Source of the DNA: a bacterium
GTDB lineage: Bacteria; Latescibacterota; UBA2968
Direction: 5' to 3'
Length of the DNA: 6,174 bases
Assembly (NCBI GenBank): GCA_027296045.1
Contig: JAPUJS010000168.1
Location: 1-6,174 of the forward strand
Part shown: piece by piece, positions 5,931 through 6,174 of the stretch
Layout of the letters: the number at the start of each line of letters is the position of its first letter
Numbering within the stretch: the stretch's first letter is position 1
Notes under the pieces: model-generated
Database searches by the model: none
The model's input: only the letters and a program-made list of their open reading frames with translations
What the model was told of the DNA's origin: nothing
Made by a program: the position numbers and the translations under genes

Positions 5931-6046
5931 CCGTCAGCGGCCATTACCGCTCCGCGCTCATGACGAAAGGTGACAGGGCGAATTCCCTCCTTGGCCGCCG
6001 CCTCGATGACGGATGGCATCGGATTCCAGCGGAGAAAGAATACAAA
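5930..6046 (-). pseudogene. Remnant of a thiamine-pyrophosphate enzyme N-terminal region (acetolactate-synthase-like)
   Basis: Read on the minus strand, these bases encode about 38 residues including RWNPMPSVIEAAAKEGIRP, directly followed by VTFRHERGAVMAADG. This matches the start of the TPP-binding N-terminal domain of acetolactate synthase-like enzymes. In that domain a strand and NP..VIEAA helix lead to an 'IRP...RHE' segment whose Glu activates the thiamine cofactor, then a '..A..MAdG' helix. The match ends at the Gly encoded at 5930-5932, where the family normally continues 'Y.R'. From there the frame runs through the terminator hairpin to a stop at 5870-5872. The other end runs into the start of the + strand gene. 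Only a sliver of an enzyme of usually more than 500 residues survives, so it is non-functional: a deletion scar, not a gene. Confidence 0.7.
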
Positions 6047-6174
6047 ATGACAACAGATTCAAGTTGGGCACAAGGCTGGGAACAGTCCTACAATGCCGGT
6101 TATTATGATCGCAATGGGAAATATGCCGGAGGCTCAGAAATCATGCACCTTGCCCCTCATAAGGGTAAACTCTA
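6047..6174 (+). CDS. N-terminal part of an unassigned protein, runs off the window
   Basis: ATG at 6047 opens a frame that stays open to the window edge, 42 complete codons. GGAG at 6031-6034 lies 12 bases upstream, long but usable. The product begins with a polar, aromatic-rich stretch (SSWAQGWEQSYNAGYYDRNG) with no hydrophobic signal peptide, then GGSEIMHLAPHKGKL. The latter looks like the first strand pair of a beta-propeller-like or sugar-related domain, where 'H.GKLY' would be followed by a glycine-rich turn. That comparison is from memory and tentative. The gene follows a terminator, so it should start its own transcript. Its upstream region is occupied by an enzyme remnant on the opposite strand. 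Confidence 0.6.
   Translation, partial: MTTDSSWAQGWEQSYNAGYYDRNGKYAGGSEIMHLAPHKGKL

Noticed and set aside
1..6174. CRISPR array, riboswitch or complete insertion sequence
   Set aside because: No regularly spaced repeats, no recognisable aptamer core ahead of any gene, and no transposase frame with terminal inverted repeats were seen.

Overview
The window joins two blocks of unlike DNA from what looks like an environmental Gram-negative bacterium. A beta-barrel protein C-terminus, an exported binding protein and a membrane histidine kinase indicate an outer membrane and periplasm. A phylum cannot be fixed from the sequence. Paired phytanoyl-CoA dioxygenase (PhyH) family genes beside sugar-acid catabolism genes recall uncultured lineages such as Latescibacterota or Poribacteria, but that is inference only.

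Left block (1-2347, + strand): the 3' end of an outer-membrane beta-barrel gene, a small PstS-like substrate-binding protein and a 546-residue HAMP histidine kinase, separated by only 13 and 12 bases. None of the visible starts has a clear Shine-Dalgarno. The block is relatively A/T-rich (hand count 22 G+C of 60 at 1021-1080). It reads as a periplasmic sensing operon with no ABC permease and no response regulator in view.

Junction (2348-2731): it holds the 3' half of a tRNA-Pro(UGG), from the anticodon loop to CCA, with no 5' half. A strong hairpin follows, then short direct repeats and an operator-like palindrome. The truncated tRNA is what a tyrosine-recombinase integration scar looks like, and composition and translation signals change across it.

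Right block (2732-5802, + strand): two different PhyH-family Fe(II)/2-oxoglutarate oxygenases and a mannonate dehydratase (UxuA)-like TIM-barrel enzyme, each with a good Shine-Dalgarno and with higher G+C (32/60 at 3001-3060, 36/60 at 5041-5100). A coding-like but headless fragment lies between the second oxygenase and the UxuA-like gene. Together the genes suggest oxidative trimming of an organic substrate followed by sugar-acid dehydration. The substrate cannot be read from the sequence.

Right edge (5803-6174): a bidirectional rho-independent terminator abuts an antisense remnant of the N-terminal region of a thiamine-pyrophosphate (acetolactate-synthase-like) enzyme. The start of another + strand gene then runs off the window. 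Two gene remnants and one tRNA remnant in about 6 kb mark this as a region of gene turnover.
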